From: Bolinopsis microptera
Taxonomy: Eukaryota > Ctenophora > Tentaculata > Lobata > Bolinopsidae
Length of the DNA: 64,000 bases
NCBI RefSeq assembly: GCF_026151205.1
Contig: NC_087082.1
Location: forward strand, 8,564,901-8,628,900
Direction of reading: 5' to 3'
Shown here: in pieces, positions 34,869-45,099 of the stretch
Layout of the letters: every line of letters begins with the position of its first letter
Numbering within the stretch: position 1 is the first letter of the stretch
Translations under genes and position numbers: made by a program
The notes under the pieces: model-generated
Seen by the model: the letters and a program-made list of their open reading frames with translations, nothing else
Told to the model about the DNA's origin: nothing
The model's database searches: none

Positions 34869-34936
34869 TGTTAAGTGTAGTGTATATACATTGTTAAGTG
34901 TAGTGTATATACATTGTTAAGTGTAGTGTATATACA
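34869..34936. repeat. 23-bp tandem repeat, three copies
   Basis: A unit of about 23 bp, GTTAAGTGTAGTGTATATAC plus ATT, is repeated three times directly after the 20-bp minisatellite. Confidence 0.9.
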
Positions 34937-34939
34937 TTT

Positions 34940-35860
34940 CATTAAGCTATTCACTAAATCTAGAAATTATCAGGTCTTTACTAGCATGTATGCGTTATAT
35001 TGCATGTGTTGATTACACGAATAGTTGTTTTGTAAACTGCATGTACAATGTACATACATACTTAGAAATACAGTATACAAGCTACCCGCCACAAGCCAAA
35101 ACTTTGATGGGATTAGTATCTCACCCATTTAGTTGATATACATATACATAGTATATATATATAATATATACCTGTATCTGGTAAATTCCCCCACCTGCAC
35201 CCTCTTCCCCCAACCCTGCACTTGTAAACTAGTGTTAGCAGTGACCAGACAGTCTCAGCAATTAGTGCCATTTAATAAATACCACTAGAAACATATACTT
35301 TATCACCATAGCTACGTAGTATTAATAACGAATACTTAGTTAGTTACTTGGTTTGGCAGTTTAATCAAACTCTCATTGAATATTTAGAGCTACCAATTTA
35401 TGACATAGTGTCTGAAAGTTTGATATTTCTTGTTATTTACGAGATTATACTCAAGTCAGGGTTCCTCATTAAAATAAAAGACGAATGAAACACTGAAAAA
35501 TACGCTGTCTTCATCAAAATTCATGAAATACTTTTTGAAAATACTGCTTTTAGAATCTAGAATTACAAAAATCTTTAAACAGTTTTTGTTATCAAAGTAT
35601 TGGACGTGTTCATAGAATTGTAGAGATTTGACTTTTTCTATCCGTGCAAAATTCTTCTCCTGTTAGCAGGTCACATGACTGAAAGAGAGAAATTTTTATA
35701 AAATTATCTTTAGTAATATTTGCATTTCAATTCAAACAGATAGTAAAACGATCGCGATTCAAGCCAGACTTCGAGGATCGATCACCGAACTTTGGTTAAA
35801 TATTTATCTTATTTTGGAGTAGAATAAAATGATGTTACCAATATATATGAATACACATTC
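34940..35860. other. AT-rich stretch without recognised features
   Basis: No gene seen. Presumed intron or downstream region of the minus-strand secreted-protein gene starting at 36092. Confidence 0.35.
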
Positions 35861-35909
35861 AATATCAGATATTAAAAACAAAATGAATAAACAACAAGTG
35901 TAAACTCAC

Positions 35910-36092
35910 CGTGTTGTCGCACGAAACATCATTGTCATCACACCGACAGAAGCCACAACGTAGAGGATCACACCAAATGTCCCCCGGGAGGTAAAACATA
36001 CCTTCATAGTCACATTCCCCAACTTCTCGTTTCTTTACAGGCAAAGTGGTTGCCAGCAGGATAAGGCTTAGTAGAGAGACTATTTTAAACAT
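35910..36092 (-). CDS. First exon of a small secreted VWC-like Cys-rich protein
   Basis: The ATG at 36092 begins 61 codons ending at a strong ACG|GTGAGT donor in phase 0. Residues 1-17 form a signal peptide (KIVSLLSLILLATTLP), then KKR, a possible processing site. A Cys-rich segment follows: GECDYEGMFYLPGDIWC, then DPLRCGFCRCDDNDVSC. The G-x-x-Y-x-x-G-D-x-W...C-x-x-C-x-C...V-x-C pattern is that of the first half of a von Willebrand factor C domain. The rest of the gene is not identified. A candidate second exon in matching phase begins after TACCTGTAAAG near 33654 and reaches a stop near 33482, but this is weak. Confidence 0.6.
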
Positions 36093-36608
36093 ATTTCCTT
36101 CGTGGGTTTCTGCTAGAATGGAGAGATTGTAGATGATAATTATCCACATTATAGTACACACATCTAATAGATATGTGTAGTGCTTCAATTACATGAACCG
36201 AAAAAGAAGAAACTACCAAAAATGTCTCAACTGTTTGAAACTAATATTAATTAGCCGGTACCTTTCGCATACATGTATAGCAATCAAACTAGAAATTACT
36301 GAATACTTTAACAACTATAATATTTAATTGGGCACCAGCTGTAATGAAGATGTGGTTTAGTGAAAAAGATGTCGGCCAACATGGATCGTCTGAGATAATT
36401 TATATAATGATAAACGACAAAACACATTGAAGTTGGTTTTAAACATGAACAATAGAGCGTCTAAACCATGTAGTACTTACCACCCACTTTCAAAATTATT
36501 AACATGTTAACAGTATGATTAGTTCGTCCAGTCTGCACCTCACACATTAAAGCAGCGAGACTGTAATTTGTTATTCGTTAATCATGACCCTCATCAAAGA
36601 CAGCTTAA

Positions 36609-37917
36609 GAGGGCCGGGGGAGGGGGGGTCTTCATCAAAATTATCTCGAAATCGACTTTATAGTTGTTTCTAATAGAGGGGAGTAATATCTATCAGCTGC
36701 TTTTGGTCCCATGGAAAAATATTGTTCCTAGCCGAAATTATCGCCGGTCTAAGGTCAGCGCTTATGTGTAATTGTATTGCGCGAGCGATTTTCAATCGCA
36801 AATTCTGAAAATCGAGTCTAAAAATCTATCTTCTCCCACATTTTTTGAGCAATCACCCTGAAACTTTCAGGATATGTTCTAGGGACCATTTAGAAGAGAC
36901 TGATCATACAAAATTTTGAGATAGGCCTTTAAAATTTTTTCCCGATCCATGACTCGTGCCGAAGGCACAAAAGAGTCAAGGACAAGGGTTAGCGATCGAG
37001 GTTTTTTTTTATATATGGTAGCTTTGCGACCGTGCCTGCGAGCGTGCGTGCGTGCGTGCGTACGTGCCTGCGAGCACTGTTATCGCCCACGTGACTACCT
37101 GCGCAAAGTTATTTTGCGTGATAATCTGAATTATATAATTGTTGGCGCGCGGCGCTGAACCAACCAAGTACATTATTAATTTCATCATGTACGTATCCCA
37201 CTAGGCACTAATTGATAGCATATTATTATTATTTTGAGTTAGTATTACTATTTTGCACAGATCCGTGTCAGGTTGCATAAACAATAAACATATGGTTACA
37301 TAGAAATATACACGATTTTCAAATTCAATATAGAATTATATTAACTGGGCGGCGCTCGGCAGTCGGCATGTCACTTCGCCATATTTGCATGTTTATATAA
37401 ACAGTTAAGACTGGGCCGTCCCCAGGTTGTATGGAATATGATAAATACGCCATCACGGAACGGGAAATTGAGCGGCCATCCACAAAAGAAAAGCGGCCGC
37501 ATTTCTTGTTTTTATTCAATTTTGAAAATCTTGGACCTCGTTTTTTTACGATTTTTTGAGGTCCAAGATTTTCAAAATTGAATAAAAAATGTTTAAAGGC
37601 CTATCTCAAAATTTTGTATGATCTATCTCTTCTAAATGGTCCCTAGAACATATCCTGAAAGTTTCAGGGTGATTGCTCAAAAAATGTGGGAGAAGATAGA
37701 TTTTTAGACTCGATTTTCAGAATTTGCGATTGAAAATCGCTCGCGCAATACAATTACACATAAGCGCTGACCTTAGACCGGCGATAATTTCGGCTAGGAA
37801 CAATATTTTTCCATGGGACTAAAAGCAGCTGATAGATATTACTCCCCTCTATCAGAAACAACTATAAAGTCGATTTCGAGAGAATTTTGATGAAGACCCC
37901 CCCCCCCCCCGGCCCCC
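36609..37917. mobile_element. 1.3-kb foldback element flanked by TTAA
   Basis: Inverted arms of about 330-350 bp (36609-36945 and 37575-37917) are highly similar. They include CTATCAGCTGCTTTTGGTCC on one strand and its near-complement at 37818-37840. Termini are G-rich and C-rich runs. TTAA flanks both ends (36605-36608 and 37918-37921). The centre contains a GCGTGCGTGCGT run (37040-37062) and a separate palindrome at 37517-37582 (AATTTTGAAAATCTTGGACC and complement). No transposase. The same family as the older copy at 14515-15185, but with different termini from the foldback at 17397. Confidence 0.85.
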
Positions 37918-37921
37918 TTAA

Positions 37922-39150
37922 TAGGGGTCTGTTATGGTTCACTTGAGCTAAATTGGGTCTTACATGATCCGGATCCACATTTAGTCACAAATTTTGCAAA
38001 TTTTTAGTCTACAACAATTTTAGTCACTTTTTCGACCTTTCGAGACTATTTCCCGTTCCATTTATTCGATTTTTCCATTATTTCTAGCTAATTTTTTTTG
38101 GTTTCGCACATAAAGTCATACTTTGTACTTACAAATAATTTATAAAATAAAATGCTTAAAAAAGGAAATAAGAGAGTGTGAAAGCATAAAAGCAGTGGAT
38201 TACACGTGTAATAGTCAAAGTAGTTCAGCAGTAGGAACGGTGATGTCATTATATTAATTATAAAAAATGTAAGCTCAATAATACCTGTCATATAAGCTAT
38301 ACTGAAATTTTGGTCTGCTTTTAAATTAGTCTCCGAAAAATTTAGTCTCAATAAATTTGGTTTACAAAAATGTTAGGCAAAATTTTGACTAAATTTATGG
38401 TAGACTAAATTTGTCGTTCTTAAGGTAGGTGACATTTTTCGTCATGGTTAGGGTTTAAGCAGATGCCTGAGTTAAGGATTGAGTTAGGGTTGGGGTCAGG
38501 GCTAGGGTTTTCAATTGTCTGTCAGAGCCTTTTAGAGAACATGTTAAACTTATTTCTTTTTTGTCAAACTTTTTTTTGTTGTTGTTAAACCTATTTCTTT
38601 TTTGTCCGGCTATGTACCCTCTCTTATCTTTAGACTTTTAGATTTTCTCGAGCCCTCTTGGTTATCATTGAATCCTTCCTGTTTTTTCTCCATATTTGAC
38701 CATCACTTGATAAGATAAACACTCTTGATTAATCCGTAACCTTCAACGGTGTTCGTAACTAAAGATATTTGACTTACACAACGAAAGTGGCAAAATGTGG
38801 ACGTTGCTGGACATTGCTGCGGTAAAGGTCACATAATGGAACTCAAAAACGTCAAAAATCTTCTGAAAGGTCGTTATTTCGGTAAATCGATGTTTTGGGC
38901 AAATTTGTGTGTCCATACTAATGAGTAAAATACGATGCAATGAGGTACAACTTGTGCCTGGGTAAATAAACATTAAACAGGCTAACTAGGACTAGTGTAA
39001 AAATAGACTGACCTCTCTCTATGATGCTCCATGGTTGACTTATTCTAAAGCATAAAGATGGTTGAGATTGTATACATAATTATTCTAGCCCTCTGGTTGT
39101 AATTGTAACAATAATTGTACTTGATACATCTATTAAAGTATTAAGGGGCG
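37922..39150. other. Non-coding stretch with TTAGGG-like run
   Basis: At 38440-38505 degenerate GGTTAGGGTTT / GAGTTAGGGTT units occur; similar sequence lies at 57660-57760. A segment with ACGAAAGTGGCAAAATGTGG and TCACATAATGGAAC (38778-38843) recurs at 39354-39454, either side of the MITE at 39160. No gene seen. Confidence 0.4.
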
Positions 39151-39159
39151 ATCTTACTA

Positions 39160-39275
39160 CAGTGAAACCCCGATATACCGCGGAGTTTGGGGAAGGAAAT
39201 GGCCGCGGTAAATCGGGGTTTGCGGTAAATCGGGGTTTGCGGTAAATCGGGGCGCGGTAAATCGGGATTTTACTG
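39160..39275. mobile_element. pogo/Tigger-like MITE with TA duplication
   Basis: The left end CAGTGAAACCCCGATATACC and right end GGTAAATCGGGATTTTACTG are imperfect inverted repeats, flanked by TA on both sides. The interior holds three tandem copies of GCGGTAAATCGGGG. The CAGT termini and TA target fit the Tc1/mariner-pogo group. Similar fragments lie near 16321 and 59450-59490. Confidence 0.7.
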
Positions 39276-39767
39276 TATTTGATTATAACACTAGCTAGGT
39301 GCGGTGAGAGAGCGAGCGTGCTAAACGTGCTGGAACACATTCGACTTATACAACGAAAGTGGCAAAAAGTGGCAAAATATGGCCTTATGATACCAGACTC
39401 GTGGAAAAGGTAGGAAAAGTTGGACTGCCATAATGCATAAAGGCCACCTAATGGAACACCTTACAAGTACAAGTCGGGTAAGGTCGGCACTAGAGCAGTC
39501 TCACCAGACAAACCTCGCATATTACGCGTCTTATGCTTGAAATCTGCCTCACAATTGACAATTTGCCCGTTTAGCTTGAGGTTTTAGTTTGAGGTATTCG
39601 TTTTATTGTTTACATTCAGATTTAGATTTGTTAATTAACGAAATCAATTTTGATAATGAAAGCGGGGTAAAAGAGCATATATCTCAAGCAGTCACGCTAT
39701 CGCCTGTAATTATGGGCAACATTTCGTTGACATGAACAGATGAATTCAGCATAATGAATACATTTAC

Positions 39768-40020
39768 GGCCAGGTAGCGCAGTTGGTTAGAACGCCAGCT
39801 TTGCAATCGTGAGGTTGCGAGTTCGAATCCCACTGTCTGTCTGGTCGTGGGGTGAGCGTCGTTGACGTTCAGCTAAGGATCCTAAATGGTCTATGCAGCC
39901 CTTCGGTCTACTCAGCCGAATACTCGAGAAATCGAGTGTGAGGGTTAAATGAGGAGCTGCACATTGCAGCAAAGTCTCGGGCGAAGAAAGTATGGTACAC
40001 ACTACCTTAACCGTCACTGG
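39768..40020 (+). mobile_element. tRNA-derived SINE
   Basis: The head has a pol III A box TAGCGCAGTTGG (39775-39786) and B box GTTCGAATCC (39821-39830), spaced as in a tRNA. TTTGCAA sits at the anticodon loop, suggesting a tRNA-Ala(TGC) ancestor. The anticodon and acceptor stems pair poorly, so it is not a functional tRNA. A unique body follows (CTGGTCGTGGGGTGAGCG, GAGGAGCTGCACATTGCAGC). The 3' boundary is uncertain. Confidence 0.75.
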
Positions 40021-43000
40021 CCAAAAGCAAATCCTTTGGCTTCCTGTAATTGGCTGGTTGCACTTGTGTGAAAATGTGGCTGTTGGAATACTCCGAAGTA
40101 AAATAAGTGTCTTGATTAAAAAAAATGTACACGAAATGAATAATTCCATGAATACTGATCACTTGCAAGTGAAGTCTAGCTAATTATACGTATTCCCTCT
40201 GGTCCCACGTCTGTTCAGTAACAGATATTGAGGATGTTTAATAACTGTGGCCTGCAAGACTCCGCACAATTCTATATCTCTGTTCCGTCAATATATGTTT
40301 ATTGTGTGAAATGATACTTAAAGCTAAGTCATAACTTGCGTTTGTAGTTTGGGATTTAGTGCTATAAATCCTATTTGTGTTCCTTTCTTAGTCTTAATAA
40401 TTAAGATCCGTTTGTTATACTCAGTATTACAATAAGTCATAGAAAAAACTCATTTAAATGGAGATGTTAACATGATCTGGTTCTTCAGTATCTATAGCCT
40501 CTCAAATAAAATGTCAAGCGTCTCAAATACCTAACCAGTGCACACCCTAGTCCCATAATATTAAGAGTTTGTGTCACTTCTAGATGAAAAACTGCACGTT
40601 GCACTTGAATGTGTTTTAACTTTCGTGAAATTGGATAAAATCTTATGACTCCTACAATTCTACTGTATAGCAGTAGTGTATATGGTATAGATCAGGTATG
40701 GCTTTGTGGATATAACAACTGGTGCTCATAAGGGCGGACGAGACAAGGCTCGTCTCGTATTGTCCATTATTAGTTGTGTTAAAGAAACTGTTCCCGATCT
40801 ACCCGTGGCGTGGTATTACAATGGGTATCGCAGAATATCACTAGACATTGGTGATTAAGTTGTACTATCCTCAGAACCTTGACTTTTGGTTGACTATTTC
40901 TTTTATTTGCTCAACTAACGCCTGCCTGCTATGCCTCACAAGAACAATTCCTCACAAATCTAGTTAAACCTGGATAAGTAACAACGTTTTCTGCAAATAT
41001 TAATACAGTGCGGCACCCTAAAACAAGGGTTTACCCCTTGATTAGCTAAACGAATAGTTTTTATCTACAACCGTGACCGGCATCTTTACATATCCGCTCC
41101 AACAACACACATATTTGTAAAGTACAAGTTTCGACATTCATCATGCTCAACAGGTGATTAATTATCTTTTCTCGTGAGTTGCACTTAGTCTGCTTGCACC
41201 GCATTCGTTCTTTGTCATATCTTTGAGATGAATTGCTTGAAATACTTGGTCTATCTTTTAATTATGGTCTCTCTTTTAATTATGGTCTCATTTAAATGCG
41301 CTACTGATCGGAAGAGGCTGCGGATATTTAGGCTTTTAGGGGAATTTACATGTTAAATCTGTCGAAATAATATCTTTCACGTGAGTATCCTACACCACGT
41401 AAAAATATCACGTACAAATTTCGTCTTTATAATCTAGACAGGAAATCATTAGTTGCATATACACCATGCATGTACCATTGTATACATTAATCTAGATTTA
41501 ATTGTAAGACGTCTGTTTTCTGGAATATCCAGCACTAAAGTGTCGTAACTTGGAATGTGTATTATGTTGAAAATATTCGCTGATTTAAGTTTCGGTAACC
41601 CGTGGAATAAAAAATGGAAACATTAAAAAAATCTTTGGTTGTTATTGTTATTTTTGTTGTTATTATAATGTTTCATTTTGTTGTTATGTATGAAGTTTTA
41701 TAATGAGCAGCGTATTTACTCGTTACTGTTTCTAAAACAAAGACATGTTGATACTCAGTTTTCTCCTACGAAACTCTGACAATGGTGCTATAGTATAGGT
41801 CTAATTACCGTTACAGACGAGCATATCGGTGCAGAACGAAGGCTTATTGTCATACGTTTAGCTCAATACTGGCATTGTAATAGGTTTTCTGTCTGGATAT
41901 AATAGTAACTGTTGGCTATTATAAGTATAATTTAAATAAAACAATGATCCCCATTAATCTAAAATCAGTTGCCACGAATTTTGTCTCGTGATACAAAATA
42001 CGATAAACTATCCGTATTATATCTCGCATATATCCAGAAATTATTGCTGTAAAACAGGCCGCATTAGTTCACTATTGTATAGTCAGTGTGTTGTAATGCA
42101 CAACCACACAAAGGTTCATTCTCTCACACATCTCTTCATTGTCTTCAGATTGCTGTGCATACTTGGTTTCAAATCATTTGGACAAAGTGCAGCTCGATCT
42201 GTATTATCTTCGTAATTTCGATTATCACGGCAGATATTGGCTGAAGTTACAGTTTTGTTTAAGTTTGTGGTGTTGTACTGCCTATCCAACATATTACATT
42301 GTTTAAGTTTTTACTTACAGTTTATTCTTAGAGATCATTAAGATTTAAGATTTGTTTTTAATATTCCTTTTTTAGAAGTTCAGTATACCACATAACAATA
42401 TAGCGGTATACGTTTTTAATTCATTCTATCTAATCTCTTGTAATGTAGTTGTACTAGTCGAAAATTCGATCGGATCCACCGTCGAACTTATTCTCACGCT
42501 TTTAGTTTGTCCAGTAATCCAAAACTGATGGATAAATGGGGTGGGACTCCTTGTCATAGAAAACTCCTCTTTCATTCGGATCATTTTCTGGACGAACCAA
42601 CTATAAAAGTTGGATGATTCGACATTTCCACGTGTTTTCCATACTCTTCACATTAAAGCTGTTTAAATACCAAGTATCGTTAATCAATAGTATTATTCCT
42701 AACTGTAATATCTTAACCGTCCTATCTAATACTCTGTTAAGAGTAACTTTCACACCTAGATTATACAAATGATCTTATTATATAGGGAGTATGGTGGCAC
42801 TAGTTGTAGGTAGTAGATGAGAACCGAGATGTTACTACCTATCTATCTTTGTCATTGTGGTTCAAGGTAGATCAGCTCAACCACAAAGTGTAGACGTATC
42901 ACCACAACATGAGACTGCAGCTTACAGCCTGTTTAAACGGTTTAATACCAGCCCAAATAAAGTAATATTCAAATATCCCGTAGATCAGTTCTCTGGTGCT

Positions 43001-43130
43001 CTGTTAGGACTGCAGTAAAACTCCGTGCTTCTATAACTAGGAGTTATAACTAGGAGTGAGCAAGTTGTTTAATTATTGCCTCCTTTTACTGAAAAGTAAA
43101 ACACCTGGCGCCCATGCCACATTATTATAT
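40021..43130. other. Long AT-rich stretch without recognised genes
   Basis: No coding region, array or inverted repeat that I can support. Short tandem pieces such as ATAACTAGGAGTT twice near 43036-43058 are minor. Confidence 0.4.
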
Positions 43131-43720
43131 ACTAGTGTAACCCGGCCTTCGGCCGGGATTTCACTGCCGCAGTTAAAAAGGGTAGGAGCATTTACCTGCT
43201 GAGTCAAAACCCGCATTAGGTGAGCAATTCTATTCTGAGTGCCCTCACGTATCCAATGGTATCTTAAACAATAGTAATAGTATCTTAAACAATAATCAAT
43301 AGAAATTAACCCTTAACACCACACCCGCCTATCATATTTGTGAACACGCATAACATTGTCGTATGAAAGTATGAACTCTCTCTCTGCAGTCCAAACAGTG
43401 CCCCCTCCCCTAATGAGATTATAGTATAGACAGCGAATCTTACCCGGGTAACTCAATTACACTAATTATGCTACATATGCGAGCCCCGTAACTCTTACTG
43501 TTCTGCTCAAGCTATTTTATGTAACATTTGTGGTACAAAACCATCAATTAAACCACTTACCAATGACCGATTTAAAAAACCTTTATCATTTAACTTCGTC
43601 AGAGTTTTGTCGGCACTTTACCGAAAAAATCAGTCCCGCAACTCTTACCGTTTTCTTGATTAAGCCGCTCGGAAATTACAAACAGACAGACAGACACACA
43701 TTCTGGGATTATTAGTTAGA
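43131..43720. repeat. Interspersed repeat with CCCGGCC hairpin and CAGA tract
   Basis: It starts at ACTAGTGTAACCCGG, with the perfect hairpin CCCGGCCTTCGGCCGGG (43141-43157). It ends near a CAGACAGACAGACA run (43682-43698) and TTATTAGTTAGAT. The end structure is reminiscent of non-autonomous LINE-tail (RTE-like) or Helitron-like repeats. It is non-coding, and the class is uncertain. Confidence 0.4.
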
Positions 43721-43951
43721 TGTAGTAGGCTGCATTTATGTTTAATTATTTGGGTCTGAATTTTCCAGAAATATTTGGCTGCATATTTGTTGTTGTTGTC
43801 AACATATTTAATTTTATAATAACACCTGTTCAAAACACTGTATTTTAATGATTGTGACTTTCGGCTCCGAATTAGTAAGCATCACCGTAACTCCGTAAAC
43901 AACTCTTTTTTCTACTTTCCTTTGCTTTTTGTACGTGATGTCCACTCGTTT

Positions 43952-45099
43952 ACACACTAGTAAGTGAAGCAAGTGTGCTCAATTTGCTTCTCTGTGATTG
44001 TTAGCGCTCGTTTCAGGACACACTAGTAAGTGAAGTGTACTCAGTTTGCTTCTCTGTGATTGTTAGCGCTCGTTTCAGGACACACTAGTAAGTGAAGCAA
44101 GTGTGCTCAGTTTGCTTCTCTGTGATTGTTAGCGCTCGTTTCAGGACACACTAGTAAGTGAAGTGTGCTCAGTTTGCTTCTCTGTGATTGTTAGCGCTCG
44201 TTTCAGGACACACTAGTAAGTGAAGCAAGTGTGCTCAGTTTGCTTCTCTGTGATTGTTAGCGCTCGTTTCAGGACACACTAGTAAGTGAAGCAAGTGTGC
44301 TCAGTTTGCTTCTCTGTGATTGTTAGCGCTCGTTTCAGGACACACTAGTAAGTGAAGCAAGTGTGCTCAGTTTGCTTCTCTGTGATTGTTAGCGCTCGTT
44401 TCAGGACACACTGGTAGGTGAAGTGTGCTCAGTTTGCTTCTCTGTGATTGTTAGCGCTCGTTTCAGGACACACTAGTAAGTGAAGTGTGCTCAGTTTGCT
44501 TCTCTGTGATTGTTAGCGCTCGTTTCAGGACACACTAGTAAGTGAAGTGTGCTCAGTTTGCTTCTCTGTGATTGTTAGCGCTCGTTTCAGGACACACTAG
44601 TAAGTGAAGCAAGTGTGCTCAGTTTGCTTCTCTGTGATTGTTAGCGCTCGTTTCAGGACACACTAGTAAGTGAAGTGTGCTCAGTTTGCTTCTCTGTGAT
44701 TGTTAGCGCTCGTTTCAGGACACACTAGTAAGTGAAGCAAGTGTGCTCAGTTTGCTTCTCTGTGATTGTTAGCGCTCGTTTCAGGACACACTAGTAAGTG
44801 AAGCAAGTGTGCTCAGTTTGCTTCTCTGTGATTGTTAGCGCTCGTTTCAGGACACACTGGTAGGTGAAGTGTGCTCAGTTTGCTTCTCTGTGATTGTTAG
44901 CGCTCGTTTCAGGACACACTAGTAAGTGAAGTGTGCTCAGTTTGCTTCTCTGTGATTGTTAGCGCTCGTTTCAGGACACACTAGTAAGTGAAGTGTGCTC
45001 AGTTTGCTTCTCTGTGATTGTTAGCGCTCGTTTCAGGACACACTAGTAAGTGAAGTGTGCTCAGTTTTCTTATCTGTGATTGTTAGCGCTCGTTTCAGG
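43952..45099. repeat. 62/66-bp satellite-like tandem array, 18 copies
   Basis: The unit runs ACACACTAGTAAGTGAAG... to ...GCTCGTTTCAGG. Long copies (66 bp) contain an extra 4 bp (GCAA) after AAGTGAA; short copies (62 bp) lack it. The order is about L S L S L L L S* S S L S L L S* S S S, where S* has CTGGTAGG. Two blocks around S* (copies near 44408 and 44852) suggest a higher-order duplication of about 444 bp. Every copy carries AGCGCTCG and the terminal TTTCAGGA. Confidence 0.97.

Noticed and set aside
34086-34920. Two long frames (239 and 274 codons) as repetitive protein genes
   Set aside because: They are produced by a 20-bp repeat with no stop in any frame; all frames are open, with no start context, splice sites or domain.
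36609-37917. LTR retrotransposon with two LTRs
   Set aside because: The repeats are inverted, not direct, and nothing resembling gag or pol lies between.
39768-39840. Functional tRNA-Ala gene
   Set aside because: A and B boxes are good but the anticodon and acceptor stems do not pair; the following body is SINE-like.
43952-45099. CRISPR array
   Set aside because: The units are contiguous 62/66-bp tandem copies without unique spacers, and the surrounding genome is eukaryotic.
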